Below, piece by piece: positions 8,895 through 15,546 of a stretch of 33,767 nt of DNA. The stretch comes from Acetobacteraceae bacterium. GTDB taxonomy: Bacteria > Pseudomonadota > Alphaproteobacteria > Acetobacterales > Acetobacteraceae. The position numbers were made by a program, and so were the translations under genes. Under the pieces are notes generated by a model. That model ran no database searches and was not told the origin of the DNA. It saw nothing but the letters and a program-made list of their open reading frames with translations. The first letter of the stretch is position 1, and the number at the start of each line of letters is the position of its first letter. Location of the stretch: assembly GCA_027449745.1 (NCBI GenBank), contig DAIDKZ010000190.1, forward strand, positions 1 to 33,767, written 5' to 3'.

Positions 8895-10700
8895 CGGACT
8901 TGCCGCCGCGATCAGTGCCAGCACCCGCGCCGGGTCGCCGACCGCCTCGGCGAGCAGCAGCGTGAGTCGGGCAAGGAAGGCCGCGTCTGCCGTGCCGGCG
9001 GCGTTGAGCGCCTGGCTGGCGGCGGCGAAGACGGCCTCCAGCCCGTCCTGGCCGAGCGCGCAAGCCGCCGCCCCGCCGGTCTGCGGCGTCACCGGCGCCG
9101 GTGCGCGCGCCGCCCGCGCCGGAGCATCGCCGCGTCGCCGGCCGAGCGCCACCTCCAGCGCATCGCGCACCGAAGCTGGATCGGCCGCGGTGAAGCGCGC
9201 GGCGACATGCTCATCGGGGCGGATGAGATAGACGGGAAAACGGTGCGCGGCGAAGCGGGCGGCGAGCGCGCCGTCCGCATCGGTGATGGGCCCGGCGCCG
9301 ATCCGCAGCAGCGTCAAGCCGGTGCCGGCCAGCCTCTCGATCGCTTCGGCGTCCAGCTCGTCGGTGAAGACCAGCAGCGAAAACGCCTGCACCGGCAGCG
9401 CGTCGTGCAGGAATCCGCCAGTTGGGAGCGGCAGGTTCGGCAGCGACGCACCCGGCGGCACGCCTTCGGCGCACGGCTTTGCATCGGCCAGCACCACGGG
9501 CGAATCGTCATAGACATGCGCCGAGGATTGGCGCGGATTGATCAGCGAGCTCACCCAGGCATGCTCGGCGGCGAGCACCAGCGCGGCATCGCGCATCAGC
9601 CGGAAGCCGGGCCCGGGCGGAGACATGAACCAGGTGCTCTTGGTCGCCTGCTCGAGGTTTTCCCGCGTCGCCCGCCGGCGCTCGTGGCTGTAGCTGTCGA
9701 GCAGCGAAGCGGGCGCGCGGCCACGCGCCACCATGGCGAGCTTCCAGCCGAGATTATGCGCATCATCGATGCCGGAATTGAGCCCGCGCACGCCGAAGAT
9801 CGGCACCAGATGGGCGGCGTCACCGGCGAACAGCACGCGGCCGTGGCGATAGGAATCGAGTGACAGCGCCAGCGCCTTGTAGAGGCTCCGCCAGACGATG
9901 CGCCAAGGTGCGCGCACGCCCATCATGTCGAGCTGTGCCTGCAGCCGGGCCAGCACGTTCTCCTCCCGCTGCGCCTCCTCGGTGTCCTCCTCGTCGCGCA
10001 ATTGGTAGTCGATGCGCCATACATTGTCCGGCTGCACGTGCAGGATCACGGTCGAGCCGGGTTTTGCCGGGGAATCGAACCAGACATGGCGCTCCACCGG
10101 CCAGTTCGCGCCCTCGACCGCGATGTCGGCGATGAGGTAGCGGCTTTCGTAGGCCATGCCCTCGAGTTTCAGGCCCATGAGGTCGCGGACGGTGGAGCGC
10201 CCGCCATCGGCGGCGACCACCCACGCGGCGCACAGCGGATAGTCTCCCTCCGGGCCATTGACGGTGAGGTCCACCCCGTCCTCGTGCTGGCGCAGATCGG
10301 TGAGCCGATGGTTCCAGCGAAGCTCGGCCGCCTCGCCGAGCGCGCTCAGCGTGTCGAGCAGGAACTGCTCGGTGTAGCATTGCTGGAGATTGACGAAGGG
10401 CGCGTGCCGGTCGCCGGGCCCGAACGGCATGTCGAGCCGGAATACCAGCCGATCGCGGTGGAAGGTCCGCCCGCGCGACCATGGCAGCGCCTTCCCGGCG
10501 AAGGCCGGGCCGGCGCCGATGCGGTCGAGGATTTCCAGGCTGCGGCGCGAGATGCAGGTCGCCCGGCTGCTCCAGGCGATCCCCGGCTTGGCATCGAGCA
10601 CCACCGGCCGCAGCCCGGCGCGCGCCAGCTCGATGGCGGCGATCAGCCCGACCGGCCCGGCGCCGACCACGACGACGCGGGCGTTCGGTTCACGGAGCAC
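8889..10700 (-). CDS. Class A FAD-dependent monooxygenase with C-terminal thioredoxin-like domain
   Basis: The protein is about 603 residues. The N-terminal VVVVGAGPVGLIAAIELARAG (about 9-29) is the FAD Rossmann motif; AADGGRSTVRDLMG (about 163-176) is the DG fingerprint and GRVLFAGDAAHLVPIFGVRGLNSGIDD the second FAD motif (GD). The region after about 440 resembles the thioredoxin-like tail of PheA/TfdB/MhpA-type hydroxylases. Such enzymes use NAD(P)H and O2 to hydroxylate aromatic or heteroaromatic rings. Its length and tail do not fit the shorter urate hydroxylase HpxO. It lies downstream of a biuret-hydrolase-like gene on the same strand, so it may open a nitrogen-containing ring upstream of biuret; that is inference. 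The only in-frame start is GTG at 10700, and the strong RBS nearby serves a different frame (see 10690-10733), so a start error or frameshift is possible. Confidence 0.82.
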   Translation of the reverse strand: MLREPNARVVVVGAGPVGLIAAIELARAGLRPVVLDAKPGIAWSSRATCISRRSLEILDRIGAGPAFAGKALPWSRGRTFHRDRLVFRLDMPFGPGDRHAPFVNLQQCYTEQFLLDTLSALGEAAELRWNHRLTDLRQHEDGVDLTVNGPEGDYPLCAAWVVAADGGRSTVRDLMGLKLEGMAYESRYLIADIAVEGANWPVERHVWFDSPAKPGSTVILHVQPDNVWRIDYQLRDEEDTEEAQREENVLARLQAQLDMMGVRAPWRIVWRSLYKALALSLDSYRHGRVLFAGDAAHLVPIFGVRGLNSGIDDAHNLGWKLAMVARGRAPASLLDSYSHERRRATRENLEQATKSTWFMSPPGPGFRLMRDAALVLAAEHAWVSSLINPRQSSAHVYDDSPVVLADAKPCAEGVPPGASLPNLPLPTGGFLHDALPVQAFSLLVFTDELDAEAIERLAGTGLTLLRIGAGPITDADGALAARFAAHRFPVYLIRPDEHVAARFTAADPASVRDALEVALGRRRGDAPARAARAPAPVTPQTGGAAACALGQDGLEAVFAAASQALNAAGTADAAFLARLTLLLAEAVGDPARVLALIAAASPG

Positions 10701-10733
10701 GGCGCGGCTCGGACATGCAGGCTCCCCTCCTCC
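10690..10733 (-). other. Strong RBS and 8-codon leader ORF out of frame with the monooxygenase
   Basis: Reading the minus strand, a purine-rich GGAGGAGGGGAG (10733-10722) is placed five bases before an ATG at 10716. That ATG opens only eight codons, ending at TGA 10692-10690, and overlaps the GTG start of the monooxygenase in another frame. Either this is a translationally coupled leader peptide, or a single-base indel separates the true ATG start from the gene body. Confidence 0.55.
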
Positions 10734-10787
10734 GTCAACCCCACGCCGGGCGGTGGGGGTCGCGCCACGCTACATGAGCCGGATCGG

Positions 10788-10827
10788 CCGCGCGAGGCGG
10801 CTCCTGGGGGTGCGGCGGCTCGCGCGG
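10788..10827. repeat. 9-bp inverted repeat between hydrolase and monooxygenase genes
   Basis: CCGCGCGAG at 10788-10796 and CTCGCGCGG at 10819-10827 are perfectly complementary around a GC-rich 22-base loop. It begins eight bases past the stop of the second hydrolase on the minus strand. It could be a partial terminator or an mRNA stabilising hairpin; no T-tract follows. Confidence 0.45.
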
Positions 10828-10834
10828 GGCCGAG

Positions 10835-11506
10835 CTACGGCGGCGAGTCGAGCGCGGCGATCACCGGCGCGGATGGTGCGACCCAGCCGAAGATGCCGCC
10901 CTGCGCGGCGATCATGCGCAGGCCGGCGGCATGGAAATCCGGGAAATAGGAGCCGACGCAGTCGGACAGCACGAGGCACTCGAACCCGCGATCATTCGCT
11001 TCGCGGACGGTGGTGTGGACGCAGACCTCCGTGGTGACGCCGCACACCAGGAGCGAGCGGATGGCGCGGTTGGCGAGGATGGCGGCGACGTCGGTGGCGT
11101 GGAAAGCGCCTTTGCCGGGCTTGTCGATCACGGGCTCGGCGGGCAGCGGCGCGAGTTCGGGGATGATGGCGTGGCCGGGTTCGCCGCGCACCAGGATCCG
11201 GCCCATCGGGCCGAGGTCGCCGATGCCGGCAGGAAGGCGCCCGCGCGCGCGCTTGGAAGGCGGCAGGTCCGCGAGGTCCGGCCGATGCCCCTCGCGCGTA
11301 TGGATCACCAGCAGCCCCGCCCGCCGCGCCGCCTCCAGCACCGCGCGCGTCGGCGCGATGGTCCGGCGCAGCAGCGCGACATCGTTGCCGAGCGCGGCGC
11401 CGAAGCCGCCTGGTTCGAGGAAGTCGCGCTGCATGTCGATGATGACGAGCGCGGTGTGCGCCGGATCGAAGGCAAACTCGTAGGGGTCGGCTGTGATCAC
11501 GGCCAT
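10835..11506 (-). CDS. Second biuret/triuret-hydrolase-like cysteine hydrolase
   Basis: The 223-residue isochorismatase-like hydrolase has an intact triad: Asp24 (IDMQRDF), Lys129 (DKPGKGAF) and Cys162 (TTEVCVHTT). It shares with the biuH product the strings [31 protein letters not shown] and [10 protein letters not shown]. It differs at the N-terminus (no YPWPFDG), in GYVDRMGYD, which becomes GFGAALGND, and after the nucleophile, where CCGATD becomes CVGSYFPD. It is therefore a diverged paralogue of the BiuH/TrtA/RutB group. Triuret hydrolase, which yields carboxybiuret that decays to biuret, is an attractive candidate because known trtA genes cluster with biuH. Ureidoacrylate-type or other ureido substrates remain possible. 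A sigma-54 promoter lies about 23 bases before its inferred message start region, and the RBS CGGAG precedes the ATG. The flavin monooxygenase follows on the same strand. Confidence 0.78.
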   Translation of the reverse strand: MAVITADPYEFAFDPAHTALVIIDMQRDFLEPGGFGAALGNDVALLRRTIAPTRAVLEAARRAGLLVIHTREGHRPDLADLPPSKRARGRLPAGIGDLGPMGRILVRGEPGHAIIPELAPLPAEPVIDKPGKGAFHATDVAAILANRAIRSLLVCGVTTEVCVHTTVREANDRGFECLVLSDCVGSYFPDFHAAGLRMIAAQGGIFGWVAPSAPVIAALDSPP

Positions 11507-11540
11507 GGCTTCGCTCCGGCTGCTGTGCGTGCCAAGCTAC

Positions 11541-11555
11541 GCAATCCGCGTGCCA
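11541..11555 (-). promoter_or_regulatory. Sigma-54 (RpoN) promoter for the second hydrolase/monooxygenase pair
   Basis: On the minus strand the sequence reads TGGCAC-GCGGA-TTGC from 11555 to 11541, a perfect match to TGGCAC-N5-TTGC with correct GG-to-GC spacing. Predicted transcription starts near 11529, leaving a leader of about 23 bases before the ATG at 11506. It sits in the 63-base divergent gap and its upstream edge lies close to the atzF start. Confidence 0.8.
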
Positions 11556-11569
11556 GGAGATGCCGAAGG

Positions 11570-13285
11570 ATGCCAGCCGAAGACCCGGTCGCCGCCATCA
11601 CCGCGTCGATAGCAGCCGATCACGCCTATGCCGATCCAGCGCTGTGGATCAGCCGGGTGCCCGACGAAGCGTTGCTCGCCCGGGCGCGCGCCCTGGCCGC
11701 CGAGGGTCCGCGCGGGCGCGCCCTGTGGGGCGTGCCGGTGGCGGTGAAGGACAATATCGATGCCGCCGGCCTGCCAACGACGGCCGGGTGTCCCCGCTAT
11801 GCCTACGTCCCGGCCGAGGATTCACCCGCGGTGGCGCGGCTCCTGGCGGCCGGCGCCATCGTCATGGGCAAGACCAATCTCGACCAGTTCGCCACCGGCC
11901 TCGTCGGCGTCCGCAGCCCCTACGGGGTGCCGCGCAACGGCTTCAGCGCCGCACACGTGCCGGGCGGGTCCTCGTCCGGCTCCGCGGTCGCGGTGGCGGC
12001 GGGGATCGTGCCGCTCGCACTCGGCACCGATACCGCCGGGTCCGGGCGTGTGCCGGCCGCGTTCGGCAACATCGTCGGGCTGAAGCCGACCATCGGCAGC
12101 GTCTCGGCGCGCGGCGTCGTGCCGGCCTGCCGGTCGGTCGATACGATCTCCGTATTTGCCGCCAGCGTCGACGAGGCCCTCGCCACGCTGCGGGTGATCG
12201 CGGTGCATGACCCCGAGGATGCCTACGCACGCCCGGCGCCGTTCGCGCATCTGCGCCGGGCAGCCGCCCCGCCGGGCGGGCGGATCGGCATCGCCGATAT
12301 CGCGGCTCTGGTCAGCCCGGACGTGGCGAGCGTCTACGAGGCCGCCGCCGCGCGCTGCGGCGCGACGGTGACGGTCGACATCGGCCGCTTCCTCGAAATC
12401 GCGCGGCTGCTCTACGATGGGCCGTGGGTCGCCGAGCGCAGCGCAGCACTGCGCGAGGTGATCGAAAGACGGCCGGAGATCCTGCACCCGACGACGCGCG
12501 CCATCCTCGAAGGCGGCATGGGCCGGCGCACGGTCGACGCGTTCGACGCCTTCCATCGCCTGGCCCAGGCGCGAGCCGAGGCGCGACGCCTGTTCGCCGG
12601 GATCGACGCGCTGCTGCTGCCGACCGCGCCCTTCTGCCCGACCCTGGCGGATCTCGCGGCCGACCCGATCGGGCCGAATGCCCGGCTCGGCACCTTCACC
12701 AATTTCGTCAATCTCTGCGACCTCGCCGCCATCGCCGTGCCGGCCGGGTTCGGCGCCGACGGATTGCCCGTGGGCGTGACGGTGATCGGCCCGGCCTGGT
12801 CGGAAGGGAGGCTCGCTGCCATCGCCGACGCGCTGCATCGCGGCGCCGTGTCGACCGCCGGCGCCACCAGCCGCGCCCTGCCCGCGCCGGCCGCGCCGGA
12901 TGCGCTGGCGGCAGAGGAGACCGCGCTGTTCTGCGTCGGGGCGCACATGTCCGGTCTGGCGCTGAACGGACAAATCACCGGGCTCGGCGGCCGCTTCCTG
13001 CGCGCCGCGCGCACCGTGGCGGAATACCGCTTCCATGCCATCGGCGACCGGCCGGGACTGGTTCGCGGCGGCACCGCCGCCATCGGCGGCGAGGTCTGGG
13101 CACTGCCAACGGCGGCGATCGGCGCGCTGCTGGCGCGTGTGCCGGCACCGCTCGGCTTCGGCACGGTGCGGCTGGAGGACGGGCCGTGCCTCGGCTTTCT
13201 CGCCGAGGCCGCGGGCGTCGAGGGGGCGACCGAGATCAGCGCGCTCGGGGATTGGCGCACCTGGCTGGCGGCGCGACGTCAATGA
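11570..13285 (+). CDS. atzF: Allophanate hydrolase (amidase plus C-terminal decarboxylation-type domain)
   Basis: The 571-residue protein has an amidase-signature domain (about 1-445) and a separate C-terminal domain (about 455-571), the architecture and length of AtzF-type allophanate hydrolases. The Ser-cisSer-Lys triad is present: Lys60 (VAVKDNID), the GGSSSGSA serine near 134, and nucleophile Ser158 (TDTAGSGRVPA). KTNLDQFATGLVGVRSPYG and the tail motif FCVGAHMSGLALNGQ are typical. It converts allophanate through N-carboxycarbamate to ammonia and CO2. No urea carboxylase or AtzG/AtzH-like gene is nearby, so allophanate probably comes from biuret. The ATG at 11570 is used because an earlier ATG at 11560 is in another frame. 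An AGGAG lies about ten bases upstream. No clear forward sigma-54 promoter was found in the short gap; it may need its own weaker promoter. Confidence 0.92.
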   Translation: MPAEDPVAAITASIAADHAYADPALWISRVPDEALLARARALAAEGPRGRALWGVPVAVKDNIDAAGLPTTAGCPRYAYVPAEDSPAVARLLAAGAIVMGKTNLDQFATGLVGVRSPYGVPRNGFSAAHVPGGSSSGSAVAVAAGIVPLALGTDTAGSGRVPAAFGNIVGLKPTIGSVSARGVVPACRSVDTISVFAASVDEALATLRVIAVHDPEDAYARPAPFAHLRRAAAPPGGRIGIADIAALVSPDVASVYEAAAARCGATVTVDIGRFLEIARLLYDGPWVAERSAALREVIERRPEILHPTTRAILEGGMGRRTVDAFDAFHRLAQARAEARRLFAGIDALLLPTAPFCPTLADLAADPIGPNARLGTFTNFVNLCDLAAIAVPAGFGADGLPVGVTVIGPAWSEGRLAAIADALHRGAVSTAGATSRALPAPAAPDALAAEETALFCVGAHMSGLALNGQITGLGGRFLRAARTVAEYRFHAIGDRPGLVRGGTAAIGGEVWALPTAAIGALLARVPAPLGFGTVRLEDGPCLGFLAEAAGVEGATEISALGDWRTWLAARRQ

Positions 13286-13354
13286 TTTGATCGAATGTCT
13301 TTACAATGAGACTTCGATGCGATAAACCGGCTGGAGTTAACGGTTTGTTTACTA

Positions 13355-13588
13355 ATGCGCATCACCATCCTCCGCATGATCGCAAGCAATTCCGTGGCGG
13401 GCTTCGCCACCAACCCGGCCGCGCTCGGCATTGGCCAAGCGGGCGCCGTGCGGCCGGTGCGGGACGTGCAAGCGCCGGGGCGCAACGCGTCGGCCCCTAA
13501 GCAAACCGCGCCATCGACGCAGTCGCCATCGCTGCTGCAACCCGGCAGCAACCTGCCGCGCGGATCGTTGCTCGACATCACCGCCTGA
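13355..13588 (+). CDS. Small protein of unknown function, 77 aa
   Basis: I do not recognise this protein. It is 77 residues, with a mildly hydrophobic start (MRITILRMIASNSVAGF), a Gly/Ala/Pro-rich centre and a polar Gln/Ser/Pro tail ending in PRGSLLDITA. Third codon positions are strongly G/C, as in its neighbours, which supports real coding. A CTGGAG lies about 20 bases upstream, farther than a usual RBS. A TTAA-N7-TTTA element ends three bases before the ATG. The short AT-richer stretch after the allophanate hydrolase (13286-13354) is the likely promoter region. The antisense open frame across 13279-14001 is judged a shadow. The gene lies outside the nitrogen island proper. Confidence 0.55.
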   Translation: MRITILRMIASNSVAGFATNPAALGIGQAGAVRPVRDVQAPGRNASAPKQTAPSTQSPSLLQPGSNLPRGSLLDITA

Positions 13589-13702
13589 TTCGGCGAGGCG
13601 GGGTCCGCAGGCGGGCGCGCCGATGCGAACGTTCGAATAAACCCACCCCGCGCCGCCCATTGAGATCTTGATTGGCGGCCGAAACGGTCACAGCTTGTGG
13701 CC

Positions 13703-14056
13703 ATGGCCGGACGTTGCCGAATTGACCGCAGAGGCGACGCGTGTGAGCGCCGTGACCGGGCCGGCCGGGAGTGGCTTGGGATTCTGCTGGGCGTGGTACT
13801 GGTCGCCGCCGCGCCGGCGGCTCCCGATTCCGCCGGTGGGTTCGTGCCCGCGCCGCTCCCCGATACCGATATCACGGCCCCTGAGGCGCCGCAGCAGGCG
13901 CAAGGCGCGCATTTCGGGCCGAGGCTCTGGCAGCCGGTGCCGGCCGCACCAGGCGCCGCGGGCGGCAGCGCGCTTCCCGGCCTCACGACGCAGAGCGCCA
14001 AGGACCGTTACAGCCTGCCTTCGCCCGGGGTCAATCTGACGGTGCCGCTGAAATAG
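13703..14056 (+). CDS. Hypothetical secreted or membrane-anchored small protein
   Basis: The protein is not recognised. From the ATG at 13703 it is 117 residues: an arginine-rich N-terminus, one hydrophobic stretch (WLGILLGVVLVAAAPAAP, about residues 25-42) that could be a signal peptide or anchor, then a Pro/Ala-rich polar region with PLPDTDITAPEAPQQ and a C-terminal LPSPGVNLTVPLK. A GTG two codons earlier is also in frame. The long n-region before the hydrophobic stretch is unusual for a signal peptide, so the real start may be further in. Third positions are G/C-rich as expected of coding DNA here. A short CCGCT/AGCGG hairpin spans its stop codon. Confidence 0.5.
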   Translation: MAGRCRIDRRGDACERRDRAGREWLGILLGVVLVAAAPAAPDSAGGFVPAPLPDTDITAPEAPQQAQGAHFGPRLWQPVPAAPGAAGGSALPGLTTQSAKDRYSLPSPGVNLTVPLK

Positions 14057-14111
14057 CGGCCGCTCGCCTCTAGCTCTTTGTTTACGCGACTGTTTATCCG
14101 CCTCCGGCGAT

Positions 14112-14126
14112 TCCGCCTGCGGCGGA
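14112..14126. terminator. Hairpin between converging small genes
   Basis: TCCGCC-TGC-GGCGGA is a perfect 6-bp stem with a 3-base loop in the 92-base gap between two converging genes. It could end transcription from both sides. No strong T-tract flanks it, so termination is a positional inference. Confidence 0.4.
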
Positions 14127-14148
14127 CAGACGCTAGGGCGCGGGCCGG

Positions 14149-14391
14149 TCAGTCGTCGTCGCCGCCGCCCCAGCCGCCGCCTTCGCCGAAGCCGCCCATG
14201 CCGCCGAAGCCCATGCCGCCGAAGAAGGGCATCGCTGGGGCGCCGTAGCCCATACCGCCCCAGCCGCCCCCGTCGTCATCGCCGCCATCGCCCATGCCGT
14301 TGTAATATCCCGGCCCGACAAAGCCGGCACAGCCGCCAAGTACGGACAGAGCCAGCGCAAGCGCTGCCAGCCGCCCCGTTTTCCGTCGCAT
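14149..14391 (-). CDS. Small glycine-rich lipoprotein
   Basis: The 80-residue protein begins MRRKTGRLAALALALSVLGGC, a lipoprotein signal peptide with lipobox LGGC and predicted lipidated Cys21. The mature part is about 60 residues, mostly Gly, Met, Trp and Asp, with repeated G-M-G-F-G-G-M-G and G-G-G-W-G-G-G units and an acidic DDD end. It has no recognisable fold and is probably an envelope lipoprotein. An upstream in-frame ATG at 14496 would put 35 unrelated residues ahead of the signal peptide, so I start at 14391. The preceding bases contain TAGGA as a weak RBS. It lies between a secreted small protein and epmA with no evident operon partner. Confidence 0.65.
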   Translation of the reverse strand: MRRKTGRLAALALALSVLGGCAGFVGPGYYNGMGDGGDDDGGGWGGMGYGAPAMPFFGGMGFGGMGGFGEGGGWGGGDDD

Positions 14392-14509
14392 CACTGTCCT
14401 ACCCCGCACGCTCACCGTCCCGCAGCCTGTCCATTCCATCCTCGTCGAAGCCTCGCACGGGTTGGCGGCACGGACCATTAAATACCGATCCATCACCGGC
14501 GGCGCATGA

Positions 14510-15517
14510 TCACGGCGTGGGCAGCCACTGGACGTCGGCGATGCGATCGGCCCCGGCGGCGATCATCGCCAGCCGGTCGAACCCGAGCGCGATGCCGGCG
14601 CTCTCGGGCATGGCCGGCAGGGCAGCGAGAAGCGCCTCGTCCAGGGGCCAATCCTGCCCGCCCAGCGCGGCGCGGCGGGCACGGTCGGTGAGGAAGCGCG
14701 CGCGCTGTTCGGCGGCATCGGTCAATTCGACGAAGGCGTTGGCCAGCTCGATGCCACAGACGAACAGCTCGAACCGCAGCGCGACGCGAGGGTCCGCCGG
14801 ATCGCGCCGTGCCAGCGCCGCCTGCGCTGCCGGCCAGTGGGTCAGGAAGGTGGGATGGGCCCGGCCCAGTGCCGGCTCGATCCGCGCGAGGAGGAGGCGA
14901 AAGAACAGGTCCTCCCAATCCTCGCCGGCCCGTCGCGCAACGCCGGCGGCTTCGGCCAGCGCCGCGGCATCGCCGGCCGTGGCCAGGAGATCGGCGCCGA
15001 CATCGCGGGCGAAGGCCTCCGCCATCGTCAGCCGATCGGCCCGTGCCAGATCGGTCGTGATCCCGCGACAGGTGACCACCGGCGGTAGCACCGCGCGCAG
15101 GAGATCGTGGGTCTCGGCGATGAGTTCGTCCATCCCCGCGCCCGGATCATACCATTCCAGCATGGTGAATTCCGTAGCGTGCAGATCGCTTGCCTCCCCA
15201 TTGCGCCATACGCGTGCGAGCTGAAAGATTCGGCCCGCGCCGCCGGCGAGCAGGCGCTTCATGGCGAATTCCGGGCTGGTGTGCAGGAACAAAGGCTCCC
15301 GCGTGCCGTCCGGCGTCTCGCGCTCGGTGGCGAAGGCGCGCAGATGGACTTCCTCCCCGGGGGTCCGCACGGCGTAGGGCGTTTCGACTTCGATATAGCC
15401 GCGGGCGGTGAAGAAGGCGCGGACCGCCTGGGCGAGCCGGGCGCGCCGGCGCAGGAAGGCCAGCCTGGCCCCGAGGCGGTCCGCGTCTGCGGTGAGGCGC
15501 GATGGCGGTTGCGGCAT
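14510..15517 (-). CDS. epmA: EF-P lysine--lysine ligase EpmA (GenX/PoxA)
   Basis: The 335-residue protein is a stand-alone class II lysyl-tRNA synthetase-like catalytic core without the N-terminal anticodon-binding domain. That length is normal for EpmA. Motif 2 is seen around HTSPEFAMKRLL and IFQLARVWRNGE, and motif 3 in GIALGFDRLAMI near the C-terminus. ELANAFVELTD is the conserved substrate-pocket region. EpmA activates (R)-beta-lysine and attaches it to a lysine of elongation factor P, which helps ribosomes pass polyproline stretches. The start at 15517 gives the family-type N-terminus. It is divergent from epmB, with efp following epmB. A lysyl-tRNA synthetase is excluded by the missing OB-fold. 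Confidence 0.92.
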   Translation of the reverse strand: MPQPPSRLTADADRLGARLAFLRRRARLAQAVRAFFTARGYIEVETPYAVRTPGEEVHLRAFATERETPDGTREPLFLHTSPEFAMKRLLAGGAGRIFQLARVWRNGEASDLHATEFTMLEWYDPGAGMDELIAETHDLLRAVLPPVVTCRGITTDLARADRLTMAEAFARDVGADLLATAGDAAALAEAAGVARRAGEDWEDLFFRLLLARIEPALGRAHPTFLTHWPAAQAALARRDPADPRVALRFELFVCGIELANAFVELTDAAEQRARFLTDRARRAALGGQDWPLDEALLAALPAMPESAGIALGFDRLAMIAAGADRIADVQWLPTP

Positions 15518-15546
15518 CGGCAGGCGGCTCCTACAACGCGCCGATC

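Noticed and set aside
468-9863. Many long open frames antisense to or offset from the main genes
   Set aside because: They are Arg/Ala/Pro-rich shadows of high-GC genes with no domain signatures, while the frames opposite carry full enzyme motifs.
8889-10700. Urate hydroxylase (HpxO) identity for the flavin monooxygenase
   Set aside because: HpxO-type enzymes are much shorter and lack the C-terminal thioredoxin-like domain seen here. Pathway context alone is not enough.
13279-14001. 240-residue open frame on the minus strand across the small-gene region
   Set aside because: Composition is Cys/Ser/Arg/Ala-rich with no domain, and it is antisense to two frames with better coding character. 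It is a typical GC-rich shadow.
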